Positions 36,183-48,461 are shown, numbered from the stretch's first letter. The stretch is 64,000 nucleotides of DNA from Eunapius fragilis (GCA_963681505.1 OY811974.1:7767239-7831238), one strand, 5' to 3'. A program made the numbers and translations. The notes: generated by a model from the letters alone, not told the origin.

Positions 36183-36660
36183 TGATGGTGGACAGAGCTG
36201 ATCATCATGTGAGGGGTGACAATCAGGTAAAGGTTGACCATCAGGTGAGCGGTGACCATCATGTGAAGGAGGACCATCATTTAAGAGGTGATCATAAGAT
36301 GAGTGGGTGACCATCAGGTAAGGGGTGGCCATCAGGTGAGGGGTGACCATCAAGTAAGGGGTGGCCATCAGGTGAGGGGTTAACGATGGCCATCTGGTCA
36401 CCACCAGGTGAGGGGTGAACATCATGTGAGGGTGACCATCAGGTAGGGGTACAAGGTGTGGGGGGTCATCCAGTAAGGGAACCATCAGTTGAAGGGATGA
36501 CCGTCAGGTGAGGGATAACCATCTGGTGATGAGTGGCCATCAGGTGAGGGGTGACATAAGGTGAAAGGTGATCTGAGGGTAACCATCAGGTAAGGGTTGC
36601 TGCTATCAGATGTAAGGGGCCATCAGATGAGGTGAATTAACGGATGACCATCTGGCCACT
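36183..36660 (+). repeat. ~18-bp GACCATCAGGTGAGGGGT minisatellite
   Basis: About 25 irregular units of a GGTGACCATCAGGTGAGG theme. The reverse-complement array is at 40262-40830 inside receptor intron 1. Both are flanked by the same ACAGCCATTGATGGTGGA sequence, so they are inverted copies of one locus. Confidence 0.85.
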
Positions 36661-36795
36661 TGGACTATAACCAAAGGCATGTGCTGGGGGCGAGACGAGC
36701 AATGGGCAGATCAATGTCGGGGGCGCGGTGGGCGAGGTACCCCTCCCACCCCGAGCATGCAAGAGGTGCGGTGTACGCACTCCCATAAGACGGGA

Positions 36796-36835
36796 GGGGG
36801 GTTGGGGAGGGGGGGGGGGGGGGGGGAGGGGAAAG
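36796..36835 (+). repeat. G-rich tract
   Basis: A GGGAGGGG-type run with a ~20-base G core. Potential quadruplex-forming sequence. Confidence 0.8.
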
Positions 36836-36872
36836 CGGGGACCCCGAAGCTGTGAATTTTTTCAGCGGTTCA

Positions 36873-37205
36873 TAAGTCGTTGTATCGGAAGTTTCGTTAG
36901 AAACTTCCATATAGGATTTGACCCCGACTATGAATGGCATTAAAAAAACGCGACCCGTCTGTAACAACACTCCCGACGATCGGATCGTGTAGCTTGTTTT
37001 AGCAATCGATCTAGAAGTCAAAAATGAGTAGTTTCGTTTTTGTTTCATGTCGCTGAACCGCGTGGTTGTTGAGAACAAGAGTGTACTGCCCGTCCTCGTA
37101 CCCAGTCTCGGAACAAGGGGCGGGTCGTCTTCTCATTCTTCTTCTCCTTCTTGGCAACGCATAACTCAGGACAGGAACATTTCTAAGCGATGAAAATTTC
37201 ACCAA
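36873..37205 (+). repeat. Dispersed ~330-bp repeat, copy 2
   Basis: Colinear with 1445-1775: shared GATTTGACCCCGACTATGAA, GATCGGATCG, and GTACTGCCCGT followed by CGTACCCAGT. Confidence 0.6.
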
Positions 37206-37280
37206 TAGCTTCAGAATCGGCTGGAGGACTCGCTTTTATATAATATAATACTTTGATAAACAATCGACTATCAGCCTCCT

Positions 37281-37431
37281 ATGTCTTGTTAGTCTCGTAC
37301 CCAGACCGTCTATGACGTAAGCGATTATCGCTGTAAACACTACGTCCATACGTATGGACGTAGTGATTATACTGTTTACAGCGATAATCGCTTACGTCAT
37401 AGACGGTCTGGGTACGAGACTAATGTCTTGT
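37281..37431. mobile_element. 133-bp palindromic MITE with 9-bp target-site duplication (Mutator-like signature)
   Basis: The element spans 37290-37422. It starts TAGTCTCGTACCCAGACCGT and ends with the reverse complement; each arm is about 60 bp and nearly perfect. ATGTCTTGT occurs immediately outside both ends (37281-37289 and 37423-37431). A 9-bp duplication is typical of Mutator/MULE transposons, so I infer mobilisation by a MULE transposase. A lone copy of the same end lies at 31971. Confidence 0.85.
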
Positions 37432-37465
37432 ATAATTAAATGGGTATGAAAAAAAAATAAAGAAA

Positions 37466-37751
37466 ACAAGTAAATAAAAACATTCTCTACGAGAAAGTTG
37501 GTGGGATATAGGATTTGATTATGACATTGGTGGTGTAAAAAGCAAGGAAACAAGGTCTTATCAGAAGGGAAAATGTCATAGTCCTATATTTAGCACATTT
37601 CTAGGGCATGTGTTGTTTGTGTGCTAAATATAGGACTATGACATTTTCCCTTCTGATAAGACCTTGTTTCCTTGCTTTTTACACCACCAATGTCATAATC
37701 AAATCCTATATCCCACCAACTTTCTCGTAGAGAATGTTTTTATTTACTTGT
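37466..37751. mobile_element. Foldback (MITE) element, family A, near-perfect copy
   Basis: Two ~135-bp arms are virtually identical reverse complements (CAAGTAAATAAAAACATTCT at the left end). The near-identity indicates recent insertion or gene conversion, unlike the diverged copies at 1886 and 11075. No reading frame. The transcript of either strand would fold into one long hairpin. Confidence 0.9.
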
Positions 37752-38099
37752 AACTATAGCACAGATCTTGCGCGATCCTACATAATTAATGACGTGGATG
37801 GCACATGCCCCGAGTGTGGAGCTGAGTTAGATGTACACCAGCGTAACATTGCAGGCCAAGGGCAAAATTTTGAAGCCATGCGATCGCGGCGTCAATTATC
37901 AAAAGTATAGCTTTTTGGGGATGTGACCATATACACCTTAGCTTTGAAACATTATTAATTCTTCCGGCTTCAGTTTGTTTCGTGGAAATGTATGTAACTG
38001 CGGTTAACCGCGGCAACTCTGCATGTACAAATTCGCGGCGTCAAAATTGGTGCTTGCTAATTACTCTCAGTTGGAATTTTTCCAATCACACTAATACTA

Positions 38100-38712
38100 T
38101 GACCACATTACAGGGGGGACTCGTTGCCTCTCCACCTCTGCCTACTTCTTACCTTCATTATATGAGGCTATATGTACCGCACACGCTAACTTCCAGTCAT
38201 AATAACAGCTTCAACCTTGCTTTGTTACCTTGATGTTAACTTTGAATGATGCAATACACAGTACACTGTTCCTGAACCAAGAGAACACGAGTGCACGTGT
38301 ATATCATCAAGCAAGTGAACACTTGAGCTAAAATTGAAGTCCGGAACAGTGTTTTGAATAGTGCATCATTCAAAGTTTCCTTCTTTGAGTTGGGTACTCA
38401 GTTGTGTCCATCCCTCCATCAAGGCAACAAAGCAAGGTCGAAGCTCGTATTGTGACTGGAAGTTAGGAAGCAGGTATTAGCTATTGGTACACATAGTCTC
38501 GTATAATGAAGGTACATAAGAAGTAGGCAATAGTTTGAAAAAAGGGGCGGATTACGAAGCACTACACAACGTTTTCAGCCAATGAATGTCAAAAGAGGTA
38601 CTGAAGCCAGCATTATTATATCAACTGACAGTTATTATAAAGGTGCAGAATGTTGCGTATTTTCTCCATCTGCGTGGTGCGAAAAGTCTCCATTTGCGAA
38701 TCCCCCTGTAAT
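38100..38712. repeat. Large inverted repeat just upstream of the receptor gene
   Basis: The left arm holds ACCTTCATTATA, TAACTTCCAGTCA and CTTTGAATGATGCA; the right arm holds each in reverse (TGCATCATTCAAAG, TGACTGGAAGTTA, TATAATGAAGGT). Outer ends ATTACAGGGGG and CCCCCTGTAAT also pair. It ends ~175 bp before the receptor start codon. Confidence 0.65.
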
Positions 38713-38886
38713 GCACTAAGCCTTGGTTGAACCACAAACCGCAACCATGTTTACCGCAAACAGGGACCTTGTTGATTACGTTTCGTGTACAGCTGGTTAT
38801 AATATCTGTTACTAATTCAATAATTCTAGATCTGGGGCGTAGGGCCTAGTTTCTATGCGTTCAATGCGAGCAGACCGCCTGAAGAT

Positions 38887-41800
38887 ATGGCGTGCTCTTT
38901 TTTGTTTTTGTACTTTATCTTCCTTTTGAATACGGCAGTCGTCACTTCAACACCTTCATTTCTAAAAAACCGGACCACACCAGGCCTGGAGTGGAAAATG
39001 GTTGGCTATTTGAACATGTCCGATCCAACGCAACGATGTCCCGACTCGTGGCAAAACATTACATCGCCTGGTATATCAGAGTGTGGAAAGAAAAGCACTG
39101 CACCCGGTTGCGACTCATTGAACATACCCACTTATGGAGCCAGCTATCAAACTGTGTGCGGATGGTTCCGAGGTTATATGATAGGATCTCCTGACGGTTT
39201 CGGTGTAATAGGAGATAAAACCATCGAAACCTACTACGTGGATGGAGTCACGGTCACGTACGGGCTACCCGGATATAGGCATCATGTGTACACTTATGCT
39301 GCTGGCGCGTTTGAAACAACAATCGGGGCTACATGTCCATGCACAGGCGGATCCACCCAACCTCAATTTGTGTCTTCTGATTACTATTGTGAGTCTGGTA
39401 ACTCAGGGACGACCTTCGAAGGAAGACAGGTGTACTCCTCGGATGTTCTATGGGATGGACAGCAGTGTGGTGGTTACGAGAGCCCATGCTGTACATCACC
39501 TAACCTCCCGTGGTTCTGTAAGACGTTCCCGGCGCCCATCTCTGAAGATTTGGAGGTTAGGATATGCACGGATGAAGGTTTCGACAATGAGAATATGGCG
39601 GTTGAGTCATTTGGACTTTATATACAAGGTGAGGTAAACTTTAATGCTGTCTTAAGCTTTAGCGCCGTTGATTAGTCAAACAGTATAATTTAAGTAACGG
39701 TTATCGCTGTAAACGGTACATGTAGATTTAAACTTTTCTCGTTACGTCATGTTTTGTCCAACCCTTTACTTCCACGAATCTCAGGAGCTAAATATGCCCA
39801 CTCTTTGCTAATTAGTTGGAGCAAACAATTGGTGTGGGCAGCATCGCGAGTCAGTACTCTGCGGTTTCTGTGGCTCCACACAACTTCTCCACAACATCTA
39901 CACTGATACGGGATCTATACCGTCGCCATAGCTTTAATAAACTTGATAATTATCGGATGTGGTCAAGCGATAATTGTTTGTTTACATTCCAGGGGAAGAG
40001 ACTAATGATGAATGCCATTAAAAACGTCATTCGTGTCGAGCGGGACAGCCAATTGTCGGTTTTAGTGGCAATCGAGCGATATTAAAAAGGAGAACAGGTC
40101 TGCATTTTTTCCGTGTCAAATGACTGCGCTCTTTAAGAGAACAAAAATACTCGTGCCCATTGTCAGTACCCACGTTGCGAATGTGACCACGCTCATAAGT
40201 ATTAAAAAGAAGACCTTGTAGTCATGGGTTCAGGAGATGTTTCACTGTAGAGACCTACAGTTAATCCTCACCTGATAGTCACCCCTTAGCTGATGGTCAC
40301 CCTCACCTGATGGTTCCCCTCATTTGACGGTCACCCATGCCTAATGGTCACCCCTCACCTGACAGTCACTCTTCACCTGATGGTCAATCCTCATCTGCTC
40401 TGATGGTCACCCCTCACCTGATGGTCACCCCTCACCTGATGGTCACTCCTCACCTGACTGTCACCCCTCACCGGATGGTCGCCCTCACCTGACAGTTAAA
40501 CCTCTTACCTGATGGCCACCACTTACATGATGTTCACCCCTTATCTGATGGTCATCCCATCACCTGATGGTACCCTCACCTGATGACCCCTCGCACCTGA
40601 TAGTTACCCCTTACTTAATGGTCACCCTGCACCTGATGGTCAAACCTCAACTGATGGTCACTCCTCACTGACCAGATGGCCACCCCTTACCTGATAGTCA
40701 CCCCTCACCTGATGGCCACCCCTTACCTGATATCACCCACTCACCTTACGGTCATCCCTTACATGATGACCTGACGGTCATCCCCTCACCCGCCGGTCAC
40801 CCCTTACCTGATTGTCACCCATCCACCATCAATGGCTGTGTCATTGATCAAAGGCTATGCATCACAAACGCACGCACACAAACACACATGGTGTAGTCTC
40901 TGGTTGAAGAAGTACTGGGGGAGCATAAATACTGGAAAAGGAGCAGTTCTTGAATTGTCTAGGTATCTCTCCAACACATGGAAATACATTCATCCATGTC
41001 AATGGCCATCTGGTGGCAAGACACCATTGTGTATTAATGCAAGTAGCTAATGTTTTGTTACATTTGTAGAACCAATTTCCATCTATCTGAGGGTGTCTAC
41101 ACGAACTAAAAATGATTCAGCTCTGATAAACTTTCAGGATGAGGTAAATAAAACAAAAGTTTACTTTAATTAATGGGATACAATTCAATTTCAGTTGGTG
41201 CGCGTTGCAGGTTCTACCATAAATGCAACAGCAATGATATGTTTTCGAATATCATGTACATCTGTACAGAGGTATGATACCTGGACAGCATACTAAGTGA
41301 AAAATGTGCTTCATGTGACTTACAGCTGTGACAGTGACATGGCTAATGGATGGTACCGGATTGAGTGTAAAGTTATGATATTTCTAAGCCTGGACTTAAA
41401 ACTATTAATACAGAAATTGGAATCATTTAACATCACCAGCACTACACTTGAAATTGTGAACAACACCCTCAGCATATCTGGTATAGTTTGATCATAATAA
41501 ATGTATTCCCATTTTATGGTGCATTTATTTCAGAATCTGGATACTGCAGTTGCAATATAAATTCATCCAGTGAAGGGGGAGGTACATACAGTTGGCCAGA
41601 AGCAGCTATTGGACAAGTTATATCCCAGAAGTGTCAATACGGAAATATTTCAAGGGTTTGTAATGCAGACCTGACATGGACAGAAGATGCTTCTGGTTGT
41701 CTTACAGTAGTGTCAAAACAATTCAATGAGCTAAGCACTGATCTAAAAAATGTACAGAGGTAATACTTTTGCAAAGCTATTTAAAATACTTCTTCCATTC

Positions 41801-44318
41801 TGTGTTTAGAAACCTATCACTGAACAGAATGTGGATAATACTACAGAGCAGTTACAGAGTATTTTGGCTCAAGCCACAGAAAAGTGGATCAGAGTACCCC
41901 CAACCTGGCTATTGTAACAAACGTATTCACCCAAACATCAAACATACCATCAACAACAGTACCTGTAATGATATTGGTGTACGATTTTATACTGGAGTCA
42001 CTATGTTTCCCCAACAGACTATCACCAATTTAGTAGCAGTGTTAGGCAGCATCCAAACCTGGCCACTCTCAGTTTTAAGCGCAAACAGTTCTCTGTAAAG
42101 TTTCTTCATAATTGATATGCAATTCCATTAACGAATGTCATTTCATAGATTGGTAAAGAACTTTGAGAAAATAGCTACAAATCTTTTCAAACAACCCAAC
42201 TTTACAGCAATCAGGGTGGCTCGAAATGAAACTATATTTGTTGCAGAAAAGGTATTTTAACTGCATGCTTGATAGTGATGATCTTTTTATCCACCAGCTA
42301 AATTTGGAAAAACTAACAACCACAGGAAAGGTCTTTTCTACACAGGATAATAACCAAGTTATATTTGGAAAAAACAATTCAATGAATGATACTAGTCAAT
42401 TAAAGTCAACAGCGTCAGTTATTATTCCACCTTCATTATTTACATTTATAGGAGCAACTTTAAATTTGTCTGACGTTGGTATTTTTTTTACCATCTATAC
42501 AACTGCATCACTTTTCCAAATAGCAAATGTGTCCAATACAACCACTGTAGTTCCACTAATTATAGGAGCTACAGTTGTTGGTGTGAAGGTAGAGAATCTC
42601 ACAGAGCCAGTGAAGCTTAACTTTACAGTACCCAACAATGTGAGTACTTTCCTTTCCAACCATAAAGGTGCATAGCATGAACGACATACAAATATAGAAC
42701 AATGCAAAACATCTCTGTGTGAGCTGGAGTTTCAGTGCAGCAGGTATGAGTACTTAGATGAGAGGGTGGAAATTTTTATGGTGGGAGTGCATAGAAAAAA
42801 ACTGGCATGTTTAGTTGGGAGGATGTGCTGGAAGTGTAAAGTAATAGTTAACAACATACAAAGAACTGTACACAATAACCTTTTAACCAAACCACTCAGG
42901 TGGCAGAGGCAACTGGACAACTGATGGATGTTTTACATACATACGCCAAACTGATCTATTTGGTACTGAGATAGAATGCCAGTGCTTCCATCTGACTAAC
43001 TTTGCTATTTTAGTGGTAACTGATAGAAGTGGCTGCAATTAATTGCACTGACCCTTGCCATTGTTGTAGGACATATCAAGCAGGGTTCAGCCTGACCAGA
43101 AGCTGCCAAATATGGATATACAACGTGCATTGGACTTCATCTCATACATTGGTGTGGCATTATCTCTTGCTGGTCTGGTTCTGGCTGTCATGGCGCTACT
43201 GCTGATAAAGTAAGGAGAATTATAATTGATAACCCTCATTGCTTTTATTCATGTTCACAGGAAGTTTAGAAAGAAAGATGTTTCTAAGTATCACATCCAA
43301 CTGTGTTGTGCTCTAATTGGCATGCTATTGGTGTTTGTGGTTGGAATTGACAGAACCGAAACCTTTGGAGGTTGTGTGACTGTGTCAGTGTTGATCCACT
43401 ACTTCACCTTGGTGGCTGTGATGTGGATGGGGGCTGAGGCCCTCTTCATGTTCCAAAAGCTTGTCATTGTATTTGTCCACATTACAACACGATACATCAT
43501 CATTCTCTCTCTTATCTGCTGGGGTTAGTTTCGAACATCATATATATGCTTACATTGATATTTCTTACCAATTGATATAGTGATCCCTTTGGTTCCAGTT
43601 GCCATCCCTCTATCAATTGACAGGAATTTAATTGTAAAGCAAAACACAACCATGGGATAGTAAGTAAAATTTTTTTAAAAAATCATTTATTCGATGTGAC
43701 TCTTCTATCATCAGTTGCTTCATTAGCAATGCACCTGTATTTTTTGGTACATTTTTGGGTCCAATTCCAATGGTCCTTTTTTTCAATGTCATCATATTTA
43801 TTTTCGTCTTTGTGGTCCTCGTGAAGCAGACTAAGTTTTCAAGGAAGCATAAAAAGAAGCAAAGCACAATGAAACTAATGGCAAACCTTATGGCCATAGT
43901 GTGCCTCTTTGGACTTACATGGGTCTTTGGAGCATTGACTATCATAAAAGCTGACCAAGCTTTCCAAATTGTTTTCACTGCAACCAATTCATTTCAAGGC
44001 TTCTTCATATTTGTATTCTTCTGCATAGTGAACAGTGATGTTCGAATAACTTTGGTGCAGAAACTACTCCATAAACGTGACTTCCTTAAGACGAACACAT
44101 TAGATTCAACAAAGAAGAGTAATACATTGTCAGAAAAGCTGCAGACATCCTTTGAACTAAATGGATCCAGTAAAACAAGAAGTATGGAGGCATACTGTAG
44201 TAGTGTCGTACATGTGGATGTACTAGAGTCTAAACCGACGCTATTAGGCCTTCATCACATGGACGAACCTGAATCAGATATCAATTCTTTGAAAGTGACG
44301 ACGACGCAAAGTCCATGA
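38887..44318 (+). CDS. Adhesion G-protein-coupled receptor (complete, 16 exons)
   Basis: Exons: 38887-39628, 41070-41143, 41195-41271, 41326-41371, 41414-41480, 41534-41759, 41880-41976, 42018-42094, 42149-42251, 42298-42639, 42698-42743, 42900-43015, 43070-43209, 43261-43523, 43599-43659, 43715-44318. All phases match; total 3081 bp, 1026 residues. The start ATG opens a signal peptide (SFLFLYFIFLLNTAVVTS). Residues ~25-247 form a Cys-rich module (YVDGVTVTYG, CCTSPNLPWFCK) known from cnidarian/sponge surface proteins. Exon 6 is a hormone-receptor-like motif (TYSWPEAAIGQ, CNADLTWTEDASGC). A GAIN region follows (LNLSDVGIFFTIYTT), then the GPS: LCVSWSF, NWTTDGC, CQCFHLTNFAIL, with cleavage expected between L664 and T665. 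The seven-helix part shows family B2 marks (CLFGLTWVFGAL, NSFQGFFIFVFFC). The exon 7 boundary is least sure; the frame upstream of 41880 also looks coding. Ligand unknown. Confidence 0.93.
39990..40190 (+). repeat. Dispersed repeat, short third copy, in receptor intron 1
   Basis: GATGAATGCCATTAAAAACG and the later GAGAACAAAAATACTCGTGC and CAGTACCCACG blocks parallel 36920-37110. Confidence 0.4.
40262..40830 (-). repeat. ~18-bp minisatellite in receptor intron 1 (inverted copy of 36183-36660)
   Basis: About 30 irregular units of CTCACCTGATGGTCACCC. It makes up much of the 1.4-kb first intron, the only long intron in the gene. Confidence 0.85.
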
Positions 44319-44838
44319 GTACGATCACTTTCATGTTTAGCCTTGATGAATACAGATATTAGTTTATACCTTGCAATTTGATCTTCCTTTTTATTAACTT
44401 ATAGTGCTGCAAGCTGTGTATCTATGTACATTCATAGACATTCATGAACATAGCCAAAGGTAGTTTCATGCTACATGTGTGCTTCAATTGCTATTAACAT
44501 TATCTTATGTGCCTATAAACCTGCTTGTATTATGATTTACAATTTACTGCTTTGTTTTTTAAAGTACGGTCTTATCAAAAATAGCAGCCAGCAAATTATG
44601 ATGTTTCTACGTAATATTTTCCATTTGGACTATGACCAGGGAAATATGTAACCAAAATGATACCATAGATGCAAAAATATTTAAATGGTCAACTTCTATG
44701 ATGTCAGGTATAAATTTTGAACAGGATTGGCTTGTACGCATGCATGCTCTAAACTGCCTGTCCAGTTCCGTTCCAGACATTCATTACTGATTCTGGACAA
44801 GCAATTTACTACAGTGTGACCTGATTCAGGTTTTTGAA
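44319..44838. other. Receptor 3' flank, AT-rich
   Basis: Presumed 3' untranslated and intergenic sequence before the LINE. No other gene seen. Confidence 0.4.
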
Positions 44839-45658
44839 AATGGCGCCTGGAAAGCAGTGCTGCGTATGTGACAAAAAAGTGTGGACCTGTCATCGCCTTT
44901 GGGCTTGGCTTGTAGCTATTGTGGTTCCTTTTTTCACGCCAAGTGTTCTTCTACCTATTCTGAGGTTGTTTCAGACGTTCTGGCTATTGTCAAGAAGGTC
45001 TGCGTCACTTGTCCATGTTGCGAAGCTAGACTTAGAAGTTTGCCGGCTAAACTAGAAGAAGTGGAGAAAAAGCTAGATGAGTTTGTTGCTCGAGTGGAAG
45101 AGAAATTTAGCGACCTTAAGGACTCTTTACTTCCTGCTCAGCGTGTCTGTTCTCCTGATGTTGATAAAGCGGTAAAAGACGCTGTCTCGGCCATCAATAA
45201 CAGAGACCACGTGATTTTATATATATGGGCTTCCTGAAACGGGTAGTACCATCAAAGACTTTGAAACTGTCAAGGACATTTTTGACTCTCTTGGTGTGAA
45301 TGATGTAAAGGCTGTGGACGTGTTCCGGCTAGGCAAAGTGCAATCAGATGTCGGTGTTTCCCAATCTAAGCCGCGCTTACTCAAGGTCCGACTTTCTTCC
45401 TCGATTGTCCGTAACTCGTTACTCAAAAAAGCTAAATTGTTGAGAGATTCAAGCAAGTACAAGTCTGTATTTATTCGCCGTTCTTATTCCTTTGTTGAGC
45501 GTTCGAGAATTAAAGAACTGTATAATGTTTTGAGGCAGAAGAAAGATGAAACTGGTCGTGAGTTCTTTATTGACAGGCGTGGAAATGTGGCTAGTTGGAC
45601 GGTAAAAGAACGTACAACTGGTAGTTCTGTTACATCAGTGCCTGCTAGTAATTGTTAG
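44839..45658 (+). pseudogene. LINE ORF1-like: PHD finger, coiled coil, RNA-binding-type C-terminus
   Basis: Starts MAPGKQCCVCDKKV. After a frameshift near 44880 it continues GLACSYCGSFFHAKC and VCVTCPCC, completing a Cys/His pattern of a PHD/RING-type finger. A charged helix follows (LEEVEKKLDEFVARVEEKF), then a second frameshift near 45210 and a basic domain (VDVFRLGKVQ, KSVFIRRSYSFVERSRI). ORF1 proteins of CR1-like elements commonly combine a zinc finger with a nucleic-acid-binding part. As written no intact protein can be made. Confidence 0.65.
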
Positions 45659-45669
45659 GGACACGAGGC

Positions 45670-48461
45670 AAGTTCTGGCTTTCTTCATTGTAAGTTATTC
45701 AATGCACGTTCTTTATGCAATAAGTTAACTACTCTTTATATGCTACTAAATTCTGCCAAATATGATATTATCTTTGTTACTGAAACTTGGCTGCATTCTG
45801 ATTTTCCTGATTCTCTTTTACTGCCCAATTATGTGTATAATATTTTCAGAAAAGATAGAGGTGGTGGATATGGTGGTGTTGCAATATTTGTCATTAAAGG
45901 CTGTTTTTGTTGATCTTGACCCTGTATTCTTATCACTGGAATGTATTGTTCTTGATCTCTTGGTTAGTGGTTATCCATGTATTCGCTGTGTATGTATTTA
46001 TAACCCACCTTCTTTGGCATATGATGTTGGCCACACTGCTTGTATTTGTTCCCTTTTAAATACATATACCAAAGGGTGTGTGTTTTATGTTGGTGACTTC
46101 AATTATCCTCATATTAACTGGAAGATTCCTTCAGGCCATGGTAAAATTGCACAGAACAATTTTGTAACCTGCACGCTTCAGAATGGTCTTACACCAGTTG
46201 TTGATTGTCCTACACATGGCCCAAATTGCATTGACCTTGTCTTTGCTTCGAACCCATGTTTAATCCATGACTTAGCAGTTGTTGAGCCTTTCTCCAGTAC
46301 CTGTGATCATAGCGCAGTGGACTTCTCAATTCTTTGTCCTGGTATACATAAACCCAATCATAGTCCTTGTTTTCGAGACTTTAGACATGCTGACTACCCT
46401 TCTCTTATATCGTATCTATCAGGTGTTGATTGGTTATTACTCTACAATACCAGTCTAAATGCAGATGAATTCTGGACTAAAATATCACAAGTTTTGGAGT
46501 ATTCAGTCTCTCAATTTGTACCCCTTTCTCATATTCATCCTAGGAAATCTTCTGTTCCAAAGCACATTTGTTCCTTACTTCTAAAGAAAAATACTGGTAC
46601 CCCAAGAATAAGCTGATATATCGACAGTATGCTAAACAATACGATGATGCAGTCAAGTCTTATAGCTCTTTAAGGGAGCTTGATATTGCTAAAAGCAAGA
46701 ACATATCTAGATTTTATGCCTAGGCTAACTCCAAACTTAATAATAGTGTGGGTATACCTCCACTATTGAGTGATGATGGTACTTTGGCTATTGAAGATTG
46801 TGACAAATGTGAACTTCTCAATAAATACTTTGTTTCTGTTTTTACTAAAGACAATGGCAAACCCCAACATTTTCCTCTTCGTATACAAAGTACAAAGTCT
46901 CTAAATATCATTAGTTTTACTTATGACAAAGTGTTGAGATCTCTTAGGAACCTACCAAACAAATGCTCTAAAACTCCTGATGGTTTTCCGGCATTATTTC
47001 TGAAGTCTATTGCTCCCGCAATAGCATTCCCTCTAAGTTGTCTGTTTACTAAGTATGTCTATGGAAAGCAGTATCTTACCTGCTGTTTGGAAAGTCGGTT
47101 ATGTGTGTCCAATTTTTAAAAAGGGTGCTCGTCAACTTCCTAGTAACTATCGCCCTGTTTCTATGACCAGCATATGTTGTAAAGTGATGGAATCTATTAT
47201 TTCTGAATCAATGGTTCATTTCCTCAGGGTAAATGGTCTGTTATCAAAAGATCAGCATGGTTTTCTACCCAAACGGTCTACTTGTACTCAACTTTTAGTA
47301 ACACTAAATGAAATGTCATTGCTATCTGATGCTAAGATGCAGGTTGATGCAGTTTATATAGATTTTGCTAAGGCATTTGATTCCGTCTCGCATCAAAAGC
47401 TTCTACTAAAGTTAGAATCTTACAGTTTCCATTCTCATCTGCTTGCTTAGATAAAGTCGTTTCTTAGTAATAGATATCAACATGTCTACATAGGTTCAAA
47501 TTTGTCGACCCCACTACCTGTCATTAGTGGAGTTCCTCAGGGTTCTGTCTTAGGTCCACTTCTTTTTCTCATATATATTAACGACCTTCCAGATTGTTTG
47601 TCATCACCTGTTAAAGCTAAAATCTTCGCTGATGATTCTAAAATTTATTTTCATCATTCTACTGGGGATACATCTCCATTTGTAAGTTCATTATCTGCAT
47701 TTTGTGATTGGGCATCTAATTGGCAACTTAGCATTGCCTTTCAAAAATGCAATGTCATCTCCTTTGGAAAGCAAATATCTGATACATCATACTCATTATG
47801 TGGGATAACCTTAGAGCAAGTATCTTATATTCGTGATCTTGGTGTTTATGTTTCATCAGATTTTAAACCTGGAATTCATTGCTCATCCATAGCGGCCAAA
47901 GCGTATTCTAGATGTTCTCTACTTCTAAAAGGTTTCCATACTAGTGATGTCAGCATTCTATTACGTGTATTTAAAACCTACGTTAGGCCACTTTTAGAAT
48001 TCAACACTCCAGTCTGGAATCCTTGGCTGTTTAAAGATATTGAACATATAGAAGGAGTACAGCGTTACTTCACACGAGAAATTTATAAACGTGCAAGGCT
48101 TCCTCGCATGGATTATGCATCCAGGTTAGCAAATCTTAATTTGTCATCATTAGAATATCATCGTGTTTATTTTGACCTTACAATGTATTACAAAATTGTG
48201 AATAAGCTTTTGGATATTGATGCAGCTGAGATGTTTACAGTCATTTCAAATGTTCATTCCACTCGTGGGAATTCATACAGGCTCCAGTCGGTCACCATAC
48301 CTCGTCATGATTTTCGGCTATACTTTTTTTCATCTCGGGTTGTTCCTATTTGGAATTCTTTACCACAACATGTTGTATCTGCAAAGAATATCATCACCTT
48401 CATGTGTCGCCTCAAAACTGTAGATCTATCTCCCTTTTGTAAACTGTATCCATTTAAATAG
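45670..48461 (+). pseudogene. LINE ORF2: endonuclease and reverse transcriptase
   Basis: Endonuclease motifs in order: KLFNARSLCNK, IIFVTETWL, VFYVGDFNYPHINW and CDHSAVDF, matching the exonuclease/endonuclease/phosphatase fold of non-LTR elements. Reverse transcriptase motifs: PIFKKGARQLPSNYRPVSM, QHGFLPKRSTCTQLL, VYIDFAKAFDSVSH, SGVPQGSVLGPLLFLIYIND and FADDSKIYF (FADD catalytic box intact). Damage visible: frameshifts near 45870, 46600 and 47050, and stops at 46721-46723 and 47448-47450 (a TAG where Trp is expected before KSFLSN). The C-terminus ends at TAA 48459-48461, ~75 bp before the (TTA)n tail. Confidence 0.85.

Noticed and set aside
41769..42098. 109-codon single frame as one receptor exon
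   Set aside because: Only its end (TITNLVAVLGSIQTW) fits the receptor; the earlier part is better explained by exon 41880-41976 and a 41-bp intron in another frame.
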